NCBI GenBank assembly: GCA_030568195.1
Contig: JAJLTO010000010.1
Location: forward strand, 511,001-575,000
Direction: 5' to 3'
Origin: Dipodascopsis uninucleata var. uninucleata
Taxonomy: Eukaryota; Ascomycota; Lipomycetes; Lipomycetales; Lipomycetaceae
Length of the DNA: 64,000 bases
Shown: piece after piece, positions 12,130 through 20,766 of the stretch
Layout: each line of letters starts with the position of its first letter
Position numbering within the stretch: position 1 is the first letter of the stretch
Translations under genes and position numbers: made by a program
The notes under the pieces: generated by a model
What the model saw: the letters and a program-made list of their open reading frames with translations, nothing else
Databases searched by the model: none
Told to the model about the DNA's origin: nothing

Positions 12130-13911
12130 ATGTCTACTAAACACTTCTTCGCGGACGCTCCCAGCCTCGTCAGCCAGAACTTGAAGGCGCTCGTCGAAAG
12201 CTATCCCGGACTCGGCCTTATCGAGGATCAACGTGTCATATATAATAAAAACCACAACTCCAACAACGTTGCTGTCATCTCTGGCGGCGGAAGCGGCCAC
12301 GAACCTGCGTGGTCAGGACTAGTTGGCGATGGTCTTCTCGCTGCTGCTGTCAACGGGCCGATCTTCGGTAGCCCTAGTGCTAAGCAGATTTTGAAGGGAA
12401 TCGACTCGGTCCCGTCAAAGAAAGGTGTCATTCTCGCAATCACCAACTACACCGGCGACAAGCTGCATTTTGGACTGGCTTGCGAAAAGGCAAAAGCAAA
12501 GTACGCAAGTAAAAATATCCCGTTCATCGTCCTTCCAGTTACAGATGACGTCGCTCTGGGCCGTAGCCGTGAAGGCTCGGTCGGCCGCCGCGGTTTGGCA
12601 GGAAACTTGCTGGTTCTCAAAGCAATGGGCGCTGCTGCGGCTCAGTCCCTCGAGTTAGACCAAGTCGTGTCTATCGGCTCGTCTGTCAACGCCAATCTTG
12701 TTACTATCGGCTCCTCACTTGATCACTGCCATGTTCCTGGCAGGCAGAACCATGAGACGCTTCCCGACGATACCTGTGTGATCGGTATGGGCATCCACAA
12801 TGAGCCCGGATTCAAGAAGCTGTCGCCCATGCCTGCTACGGACGTGCTCTTGACAGAGATGATTCGATATCTCGTTGACCCTACAGATGCAGAGCGAGCA
12901 TACGTCAAGTTTGAACCTACGGACTCTGTTGTTATGCTGGTTAATAACTTTGGGGGTCTCTCGGGTTTGGAGCTTGGTGCTCTCACGTATCAGTCCTTCA
13001 CTGCCTTGCGAAAGGCTTGGAAGATAGATCCCTCTCGAGTTTTCTACGGAAGCTTCGAGTCATCTCTCAATGCACCTGGTTTCTCTGTTTCGTTGTTGAA
13101 TGTAACGAAGGCTGCTGCTGAGGCTGAAATCTCTGAGGCAGAGCTCTTTGCTTTCCTGGACGACCCTACATCCGCTCCGTCGTGGCCCAATGTTGTGCGC
13201 ACGCCAGTCGGAGGCAGCTACTTGAATGCCGATGCCGGTAACGCATCAGAGGCAGATGACGCTGTGTCATACAGCGCCGACCTGTACGTTGATCCTACCA
13301 AGGCTGCTAAGGTTGTTGAAACCGGATTTCAGCGAGCAGTAGAAGCAGAACCAAATTTGACTAAATGGGACATGATCATGGGAGACGGTGATTGCGGAGA
13401 CGGTGTCAAGAGCATGTCACTCGCCGTTCTGGAAGGTCTCAAGTCGGATGAGTCTAAGAAGGAGTCTATGATGAAAATCCTTGATACTATTTCAACCGCT
13501 GTTGATGACATGGGAGGTACTCTTGGTGCCATTCTTGGTATCTTCGTTGCATCGTATACTAGCTCCATGGCGAAGCGCATTCAGCGTGGCGGCCTCTTGG
13601 ACGAAGGCATTTTCGCTGAGTGCTGCAGTGAGGCACTCGACAGTCTGGAGCTGCACACTAGCGCTCGTGTAGGCGACCGTACAGTTATGGATGTCATTAT
13701 TCCGTTCTGTAACATTTTCAGCGCTACGAAGAGCCTTGAGCAGGCTGTTCTTGCTGCGGAGCAGGCAGCCAACAGCACGCGTAATATGAAGCCAAAGTTT
13801 GGCCGCGCCACGTATGTCACCACGTCAGAAGACGAGGAGATGCCCCCAGATCCAGGTGCCTGGGCCATCTACGAGATTGTCAAGGGCTTTTATGATGGAA
13901 CTGTAATGTGA
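12130..13911 (+). CDS. Dihydroxyacetone/erythrulose kinase, DAK family (DhaK+DhaL fusion)
   Basis: ATP-dependent ketose kinase, 593 aa, intronless. The N-terminal DhaK domain (about 1-335) carries SGGGSGHEPA at 51-60 and GIHNEPG with His223, the residue that forms a hemiaminal with the ketone substrate in this family. The C-terminal DhaL ATP-binding domain (about 385-593) carries GDGDCGD at 418-424, whose aspartates hold Mg2+, plus MGGTLGAI at 461-468 and VGDRTVMD. Length and two-domain order match yeast Dak1/Dak2 and Yarrowia erythrulose kinase. Sequence alone does not separate dihydroxyacetone from L-/D-erythrulose as substrate. The neighbours (RpiB-type isomerase, C4-acid dehydrogenase types, Zn2Cys6 protein) favour a role in C4 metabolism over glycerol use. 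The ATG at 12130 is the first in frame. Convergent with the RpiB gene. Confidence 0.93.
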   Translation: MSTKHFFADAPSLVSQNLKALVESYPGLGLIEDQRVIYNKNHNSNNVAVISGGGSGHEPAWSGLVGDGLLAAAVNGPIFGSPSAKQILKGIDSVPSKKGVILAITNYTGDKLHFGLACEKAKAKYASKNIPFIVLPVTDDVALGRSREGSVGRRGLAGNLLVLKAMGAAAAQSLELDQVVSIGSSVNANLVTIGSSLDHCHVPGRQNHETLPDDTCVIGMGIHNEPGFKKLSPMPATDVLLTEMIRYLVDPTDAERAYVKFEPTDSVVMLVNNFGGLSGLELGALTYQSFTALRKAWKIDPSRVFYGSFESSLNAPGFSVSLLNVTKAAAEAEISEAELFAFLDDPTSAPSWPNVVRTPVGGSYLNADAGNASEADDAVSYSADLYVDPTKAAKVVETGFQRAVEAEPNLTKWDMIMGDGDCGDGVKSMSLAVLEGLKSDESKKESMMKILDTISTAVDDMGGTLGAILGIFVASYTSSMAKRIQRGGLLDEGIFAECCSEALDSLELHTSARVGDRTVMDVIIPFCNIFSATKSLEQAVLAAEQAANSTRNMKPKFGRATYVTTSEDEEMPPDPGAWAIYEIVKGFYDGTVM

Positions 13912-14267
13912 AGCTATCGATGTAATGAATGCACTTATGTGCCGTGCCATAGGGACGGAGATATATATCAGGTTGGAGTTTTTAGTAGCTTTATATTTAA
14001 TCTTAATATATTACCAAATTCAAATTAACCACACAATAAAGTGAACGACGTAGTATTTTATATAGTACGATGAAAAGAATGTAGTACCGACCATGGACTA
14101 ACTAGGATCACAGTGATTAATTATTATTATTTTCCTGATCTCATGACCTACAGCGGCCAGACAGGTTTGCATGAGAGTAAACAACAAACAAAAAAGCGCG
14201 ACATTATGGATGTAAAAAGGCAAGCATGGGAGGAGGAGACAAGGCAAAAGGGAAGACGCTTCGCTGT
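13912..14267. terminator. Convergent 3' region between DAK and RpiB genes
   Basis: This 356-base gap lies between two convergent genes. It holds AT-rich tracts (TATATTTAATCTTAATATAT near 13990) suitable for 3' end formation of both transcripts and no supported reading frame. Confidence 0.4.
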
Positions 14268-14747
14268 CTATGCAGTCAAAACTTTGGTTTTTTCATACTG
14301 CTCGATCACCGAGACCTTAGCGGCACTCGCGGATGTAGTGTCGAAGGTGTAGCTCAGCCACTCCTTAGCCAGGCGTCGCATGAGCTCACGTCCAATGACG
14401 CGCTCGCCCATACAGAGAATTTGGCAATTGTTACTGAGGATAGATCGTTCGACAGAGAAGCTGTCGTGAGCAGTGACGGCGCGGATGCCTGGCACTTTGT
14501 TGGCGGAGATGGCAACACCGAGACCTGTGCCGCAGATGAGGATACCACGGTCAGCCTTACCTTCGGCAATGAGCTCAGCAGCGCGGATAGCAACGCTTCC
14601 GTAGGACTGATTTGTGTTGTCGACGACAATCACCTCAGAGACCATTGGGTTCTTTTCGAGGTCCTCCTTCAAGACGGCTCTGTATGAGTTTCCTGCATCG
14701 TCGCTACCGATGACAACTCTGTACTTCTTTGACGAATCGAGAGTCAT
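14268..14747 (-). CDS. RpiB/LacAB-family sugar-phosphate isomerase (erythrulose-4-P isomerase type)
   Basis: Aldose-ketose isomerase of the RpiB family, 159 aa, intronless, full length. The substrate-site motif GSDDAG (14-19) replaces the GSDHAG of classical RpiB. ICGTGLG has the catalytic-type Cys72. [19 protein letters not shown] resembles the branch of EryI/DerI isomerases that convert D-erythrulose 4-phosphate to D-erythrose 4-phosphate, and the Yarrowia erythritol-cluster member, more than housekeeping ribose-5-phosphate isomerase, which in yeasts is the unrelated RpiA (Rki1). It shares an 864-base divergent promoter with the dehydrogenase at 15612 and is convergent with the DAK kinase. 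Role in C4 sugar phosphate metabolism is inferred from this and its neighbours. Confidence 0.88.
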   Translation of the reverse strand: MTLDSSKKYRVVIGSDDAGNSYRAVLKEDLEKNPMVSEVIVVDNTNQSYGSVAIRAAELIAEGKADRGILICGTGLGVAISANKVPGIRAVTAHDSFSVERSILSNNCQILCMGERVIGRELMRRLAKEWLSYTFDTTSASAAKVSVIEQYEKTKVLTA

Positions 14748-15039
14748 TTTGTTGTAAATTGAGTATCCAGGAGAGCCCTTAGTAGTGTTTTTTAAAGATA
14801 ACCGACAGATATAGGGCAGATGCTGATCTATTGCTTGAGACCTGAGCTATGTGCTAGTAAGTATGGAGCAACTTTCTTGCGATGATATACGGTATAATGG
14901 GTCAAGTTGCTGCTACATAGCTAGACTCAATATATAAACCCCCGCTCTATCGCAATAGGCCCCCATTTTTTTCTTCCTCAAAGATACCTGGAGAAAGTCC
15001 GTAGTTTCTACTGCTGCTTTTTTGCCTGCTTTCCATCTT

Positions 15040-15053
15040 CGGCTTCGTATCCG
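15040..15053. promoter_or_regulatory. CGG-N8-CCG site, RpiB-proximal
   Basis: CGG-CTTCGTAT-CCG, 293 bases from the RpiB start and 559 from the dehydrogenase start. It shares the extended half TCGGCTT with the DAK promoter site. Confidence 0.45.
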
Positions 15054-15220
15054 AGATCAGTTTCGCCCAAGTTCTTAAACGCCTATCCCACATGAGTAGC
15101 TTTGCCCACAAGAACCTAGTCCAACCCTAAAGTCTGCTTGCGCTACGTCACGGTTTCGTTAGGGCATTATGTGCAGCTAGTATAAACCTTAATCAGCAGC
15201 AAAACTCTGTCTGTCGAGGT

Positions 15221-15234
15221 CGGCGCTATGTCCG
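15221..15234. promoter_or_regulatory. CGG-N8-CCG site, dehydrogenase-proximal
   Basis: CGG-CGCTATGT-CCG, 378 bases upstream of the dehydrogenase ATG, framed by two AAACCTTAAT repeats. Same half-site orientation and spacing as the two other sites. Confidence 0.45.
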
Positions 15235-15507
15235 ATATACCCTAAACCTTAATGGATGCTGGCCTTAGTCCGAGAAATGCGGAAAAGGCATTTCAGGGCT
15301 CAACGCTACTTGAGATGGAACAGCTGCAAGCTGTTGTTGGAGTAGCTTATATATGAAGATAGAAATGGTTTTAAATGTTTCCGTATGCTGATTTACATCA
15401 TACGAAACACATTACTTCAGATCAAGTAAAGACAATTACACAGGTCAAGAGGCGATCGATCTACTGGAAACAAAGTCTGATCGTTTTCAAAGCACCCGCA
15501 CGAGACA

Positions 15508-15514
15508 TATAAAT
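15508..15514 (+). promoter_or_regulatory. TATA box of the threonate-dehydrogenase-like gene
   Basis: TATAAAT 98 bases upstream of the ATG at 15612. Confidence 0.4.
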
Positions 15515-15611
15515 CTACCTCTAGATCCTTCATTCTGTTCACGAGAACAGTCGTTTATCAGTCTATTAGCAGTCTTCTCTGCTATATTATATATCGGATA
15601 TACTAAGCAAA

Positions 15612-16874
15612 ATGGTGTCTGAAAATCCAAAGATCGGGTTCTGCGGTCTTGGTGCCATGGGCGGCGGTATGGCTCGCAACCTTGTCAAGCTTGGCTTCTC
15701 TGTCACTGGTTACGATGTCTACCCACCTGCGATCCAGAAGTTCGTTGATGCTGGAGGCGTTGCCGGCAATACGCCTGCCGCTGCTGCGCAAGATGCTGAG
15801 TTTTTTATTCTTATGGTTGTGAACGATGTCCAAGCAGACCAAGTCCTTTTTGGAGAGAATGGTGGTGTTAGCGCACTGAACAATGGCTCTACCATCATTC
15901 TTTGTTCCACTACCCCGCCTCACTATCTCCTTGATCTCAGAGAGAAGCTCGACGCAACGAGACCGGATCTCAAGTTGCTTGACTGCCCTGTTTCCGGGGG
16001 ATCTATCAGAGCAGGCAACGGAACTCTTTCGATCTTCTCGTCTGGTTCCGATGAGGATCTCGATAATGCTGATGTTGTCCTTAAGGCCATGTCAGATCCA
16101 TTATATAGGATTCCAGGTGGGATCAGCATGGGCTCCATTGCTAAAATGTGCCATCAGCACCAGGCTGTTACTAATATTATTACGGCCTCTGAGGCCATGG
16201 GACTTGCCGCTGCCGCCGGTCTCAACACACAGGAAGTTTACGATAAGGTCATGGCTAGCACTGGAGCGAGTTGGATGTTTGGTAACCGTGTTCCACATAT
16301 GCTTAAGAACGATTATCTGACTGTACATTCTGCCGTCAGCATCATCAACAAGGATGCAGGAATTGTTACTGCACACGCCAAGCGCACTTGCTTTCCTCTT
16401 ATCTTGGCTAACACTGCAGAGCAACTTTACATTCAGGGGTCATTCGCTGGTCTTACCAAGGAGGATGATGCAGGACTTGTTCGAATTTTCTTACCAAAAG
16501 ATCAAGGCGATCTCGTTGGAAACTTGACCACGTCGACTACTACTACCGGCAAGGCAGATATTACTGTTGACACTATTATTGACGTCATGTCTGCAATTCA
16601 TCTTGCATCTACCAGAGAGTGTATGGCATTTGCTGAGCACGTTGGCATGGATATTGAATTGCTCAAGGACATTATTATTAAGGGCGCTGGTCACAGTGCT
16701 ATGTTTGAATCATCGGTTTCTGAGCTCCAGAAGACAAAGTGGAACCTTAAGAGTTATGAGCCATCATATGGCGTTCTGTCCCATGCCGAGCAGGCTCTTG
16801 AGAAAGCCAGAGAGTTCAAACAGGCGTTACCGATGACTGCTGCTGCTGTCGAGCAGTTACATTTTTACTTATAA
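15612..16874 (+). CDS. Beta-hydroxyacid dehydrogenase, L-threonate dehydrogenase (LtnD/YgbJ)-like
   Basis: NAD(P)-dependent oxidation of a 2- or 3-hydroxy acid, probably a four-carbon sugar acid. 420 aa, intronless. The Rossmann motif GLGAMGGGMA (12-21) opens the protein. DCPVSGG at 124-130 is the substrate-binding block. Lys178 in AKMCHQHQ is the catalytic lysine of the family, with His at +3 where 3-hydroxyisobutyrate dehydrogenases have Asn. After the usual end near residue 300 there is a further helical segment of about 110 residues (ECMAFAEHVGMDIELLKDII) that looks like a second copy of the C-terminal NAD_binding_11 domain. This explains the length against the usual 290-310 aa. From memory, such a duplicated layout also heads large fungal fusions with kinase and aldolase modules; here it stands alone. 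Divergent from RpiB; convergent with the Zn2Cys6 gene. Confidence 0.87.
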   Translation: MVSENPKIGFCGLGAMGGGMARNLVKLGFSVTGYDVYPPAIQKFVDAGGVAGNTPAAAAQDAEFFILMVVNDVQADQVLFGENGGVSALNNGSTIILCSTTPPHYLLDLREKLDATRPDLKLLDCPVSGGSIRAGNGTLSIFSSGSDEDLDNADVVLKAMSDPLYRIPGGISMGSIAKMCHQHQAVTNIITASEAMGLAAAAGLNTQEVYDKVMASTGASWMFGNRVPHMLKNDYLTVHSAVSIINKDAGIVTAHAKRTCFPLILANTAEQLYIQGSFAGLTKEDDAGLVRIFLPKDQGDLVGNLTTSTTTTGKADITVDTIIDVMSAIHLASTRECMAFAEHVGMDIELLKDIIIKGAGHSAMFESSVSELQKTKWNLKSYEPSYGVLSHAEQALEKAREFKQALPMTAAAVEQLHFYL

Positions 16875-17150
16875 ATTTGCGATAGCCCTTAATACGTCTT
16901 TACAAACTACAACTATTTAATACTTATAAGGAATAAATAATATCTAAATGGAGATTACATGAAGTCATTGGTTTGGAGCATTATTACTTAGTACTTTTCT
17001 GATGGACAAATAAAACCAATTTGAAGTAAACAGTTTTATATTACAAAAAACTTAAATTATCCAATCATGATTCTTAAACATGTCAAAACGAACAAAAAAA
17101 TAAATTTAAAAACCTCAACCTCTCAAGAACAAGACACTCATTAAATACAT

Positions 17151-19778
17151 TTACATTCCCGTAAGATCAGTCGCCCAATTAGGAGGGAAGGATGACAAAA
17201 AATCAAAATTTTCTAGATCAAGAGGTTGCTGGAGTACCTCAGAAAGACTAGTGTTAAGAGCGGCATGTACATGACGATATCCAGTGGCATCATTATCTAT
17301 CAGTGCTCCGTTAGATCTACTTATGCTATTAGGCACTTGCATCGCTGATATAGAAGATTGTGTCGCAATTCTCGTGGAGCTAACTCTTTGATTGGCGTCA
17401 GGCTGATTGCCAAAACACTGGTTGTCACTTAGTTCGCACATCACGGTGCAATGCCGGAGCATTTCTTTCAAACCGCGGGTGATACGATTCACCAGATGCT
17501 GACGAGCACATGGTGAGCTAGCAAACACTTCCACTACTTCATTAATAGTCTGAAAGACGAGGTCTCGATCAACATCTACATGCTGTCGATATCTAGTGGC
17601 AATTTTAAGTAAAAAGACGGCAGCAAACGCGTACATGGTGTGAAAGTAGTGTGGCACGCCCACAAGAGAAGATTTTAGCTCGTCAGAATTCAGTAGTGAT
17701 CGAAGAATCGCAAATGCTGTCGCTATTGCGCAATCAGCAATGTCTTTCAAATCTCTAGACAGAGCCACACCTGTGTCCTGACTAGTATTCAGCCCTCTGA
17801 ATGCGTGAGAACAGAGATAGAATTTGGCAAACCTATAATGTAGCTTTACAGCTTCAGAAGGATAGTTCCCAAGCAGATTATGTCGCTCAAGCTTTCCAGA
17901 CCAGAGTGCAGCCCAGCGATCGACTTGAAGATTAAACTCTCTAAGCTGCGGAATAAACATGGCTGGTATCGGCTTGGTGGTGTCGAGACCATAAAGTTCT
18001 CTTGCACGACTTAAAATTAGTAGGAGATCAATATGCGAACAACATCTAAGGTCTGCATGGGTAGAAAAAGTAGATTGCATATGCTGCTCCCATTTCACAA
18101 AGTCCCTGGTGTAACCAGAGGGCGGTACTCCCTGAATAAGAGATATTTGTTCGTGCGAAAGATAAAGGAAGAGCCAGAGCTGCGACTTGACAAACCCTTC
18201 GCGACCAGTATTAGGTTGATTGAAGTGGTCGCGGTGGTACTGCATAGACATGGCCTTATGCATTCCAATTCCGCTTAGCATCCAAGTCATATCTGAGAGC
18301 CAATACGAACCAACACAAAACGCACGTATATCTTCAACGCCGATTTGTGGGCGGAAAATATACAAAGACACAAGACTGCGGAGCTCCCGACTAAGTTTCT
18401 CGTACAAGTCACTTCCATTAGGATCGTGAGCTGCTGCTACGGTACAAATACATAGCGCCAGAAGTGTAGATGTGTTTCTAACAGACTGGAAGTCTTGATA
18501 TTTCTCAAAATGACCGTAGAAGTAATGATCTAACCAAGTCATGTACGAATTGCCCAATCGCTCAGCATCTACAGGCTTTATCACTCCCCGTGCGACAAAG
18601 TCAGGTTGAATAACAATTCCTGCAGACTGTAGATCTGCACTGTCACCATTATTTCGGTATGATTTTAATCGTGTAATCTCATACAAAGACCTAATTGGAG
18701 CAGATGCCAGACTCTCAGGCGTAGGCATAGTTACACTTCCTTCAGTAACATCGTAGTCATCGTCACTAGCCTCAGTATCGCGACTACGATTATCTTCGTC
18801 AAGTGGAATTTCTGCATCCACGACAGATATAGGGCTCAGCGATAAAAGCACTCTTGTTTCATTGAGTGCCTTCTCCAGCTTCGCAATATGTTGTTTGATT
18901 GTGATATTCCACCTAATGCCGTTAGCTCTGCCACTAGGGAAAAAAAGAAAGGCAGAATAGTATAATACAAGTACTACTCAGTACAACTGCGTTATGGAAT
19001 GACTTACATTGCTTGGTCTTTGACTACACTTTGCAGTGTTTTGTTCTTGGAGCATGCTAAACCTCTATCCTGGCAACGTTTACATGGTGGCATGTCATTT
19101 TCCATGATACATTTTATCTGTAGAGCAAATAGACGTTAGACTACCAAGTCCACACAATGATCAGCATCAACATTTTCCACATACCTTCTGCTTTCTGCAT
19201 GCAGGACATGCTTTGGACTTTCTTGTAGTAAAAGAAATAAAGTCTGGATCATCGAGAACTGTGTCGTCGGGCGGCGTTCGCTCCTTAAGCAGCGTATGAC
19301 TAGAACCTGCTGCACATTTTGCAGGATTTCCGTTGGTAACCGTAGATAGATTATGTGTCTTCAGACCTTGCGATGCAGGCAGGCGTGTTAAAGAAGATAG
19401 AGCAGCCTGAACTGCGGGTTCCCCAGTGGCGATTGCGGATGACGAGAAATGTAAGGTATCGTCAGTATCGGCGTTATTCGCACTTAAAGACGCCTCGTTA
19501 ATGGACCTGACTGAATCGGCTCCGTTGCTGCTCCGTCTCTCCAGGGGCCGCATATTATCTACATCTTCGACAGAAATATCGGATCCACTGGGTTCCTTCT
19601 GGAAATGGCCTTGTACCATGTCCTGAGCTGCGTCTGTGTAGTCCTTATTTGCACGCTGCCGCTTGTTATCGCCTGTGTCTTCGTGGTCGGATGAGATTCC
19701 CACTATCCAATTTGGCGAATGTACGGCCGCACGCTCAGGGGGACTGAGCGACGTCACGTTCCAAGGACGCTTCTTCAT
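17151..19778 (-). CDS. Zn2Cys6 transcription factor, likely pathway-specific regulator
   Basis: Nuclear DNA-binding regulator, 828 aa from the first ATG. Exons 19778-19185, 19117-19008, 18933-17151; introns of 67 and 74 nt interrupt the zinc cluster region, as is common. The junction gives CPACRKQKIKC then an 8-residue loop and CKRCQDRGLAC: CX2CX6CX8CX2CX6C. A coiled-coil linker follows (IKQHIAKLEKALNE), suggesting a dimer. The rest fits the fungal middle-homology domain. The zinc cluster starts near residue 191, after a Ser/Asp-rich, probably disordered N-terminal arm; most relatives have it at the N-terminus. The frame remains open for 30 codons upstream of the ATG, so a further 5' exon cannot be excluded. 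Its place inside the C4 cluster points to control of those genes. Confidence 0.88.
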
Positions 19779-20766
19779 AGCTTCTTTAGATTGAGGGCGG
19801 AAGAAAATATGACAGAAATGCTTTACAGTACTTGTTGGCGATTTCGGTTCAGATCCGGCTCGTCCCACGCCCTTAGTAAATAAGAGTGAAGTGTACGTCG
19901 CAGACTGAATCTAAGTCTGCCTACGTTACTAATTGGGAAACTAAGCAGAAGTGCTTATAGAGAAGATTGTTCCAGGAAGAATTCAGTTGTTGATAATACT
20001 GTTCGTATGTAACACCGGGAGTTCGACGATTTTATTTCAAAGGAAAATTTGTGAAGGTGCGGTTTGCGAGACCGCTTTTAGGCTACTTGTTTTAGTTCGC
20101 CCGCCTGACCTAGGATAGGCTGTAAAAAGGCATGCACTGTCGTGAAGAGTTTGGTAGCGTAGTTGTTGTTTTGCGGGGAAGTTAACACTATGCGTGGGGA
20201 GCTTTCAGTCCTAAAGTGGGAATAGTGTACCATAGTCTCGAACCTTATTCATAACACTGCAATTTATACGCACAGTCAAAGTCTAGCTACAGTACAGTTT
20301 GTTACGCATTAGCCTGCATAGGCGCTAGAGCTAAATGCTATATACTTCCATTCAGGGCAGTGTAAGATGGCAAGGTCGGCGGAACACCGAGGTCATTACC
20401 CCAGGCGGGGCTCCCGCAGCGGAAAAGAGGTCGAGAAAACAGCGATTGCTTCATCTAAGAGTTCCTGCTCAAAAGTTATAAAGTGGAGGATGATCTTCTA
20501 GGAGTCTGCTGTGGCATAAGTTCTGAGATATCACTCTATCTGCTGGTTCATAAGAGCATCACTCACGATCTAATTCTGAAATCATAGAGCTAGAATTGAG
20601 TCTGGTCGAAAAAAGGACACGTTCTGACGCAAATACAAAATACTCCTAACTATTTATTGTTAACTACACGCTCAGTAACCATAGCTTGTGGCCGCATATA
20701 CAGGAAAGACAAACCTGTAACTACTTCTTACTACGAAAATAACTGAACTTCTGTTAACACCGCGCA
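19779..20766. other. Divergent promoter between the regulator and the SDR gene
   Basis: About 1 kb. It contains two perfect short inverted repeats: GCGGT-N7-ACCGC at 20059-20075 and GCGGG-GCT-CCCGC at 20405-20417, and CGG-N7-CCG at 20377-20389. None has the N8 spacing seen in the other cluster promoters. No supported reading frame. Confidence 0.45.

Larger units (their letters stand above)
14748..15611. other. Divergent promoter between RpiB and the dehydrogenase
   Basis: This region holds two CGG-N8-CCG sites (listed separately), a repeated 10-mer AAACCTTAAT at 15184 and 15244 flanking the second site, a TATATAAA element near 14932 that may serve the RpiB gene, and a TATAAAT at 15508 for the dehydrogenase. 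No reading frame is supported. Confidence 0.5.
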
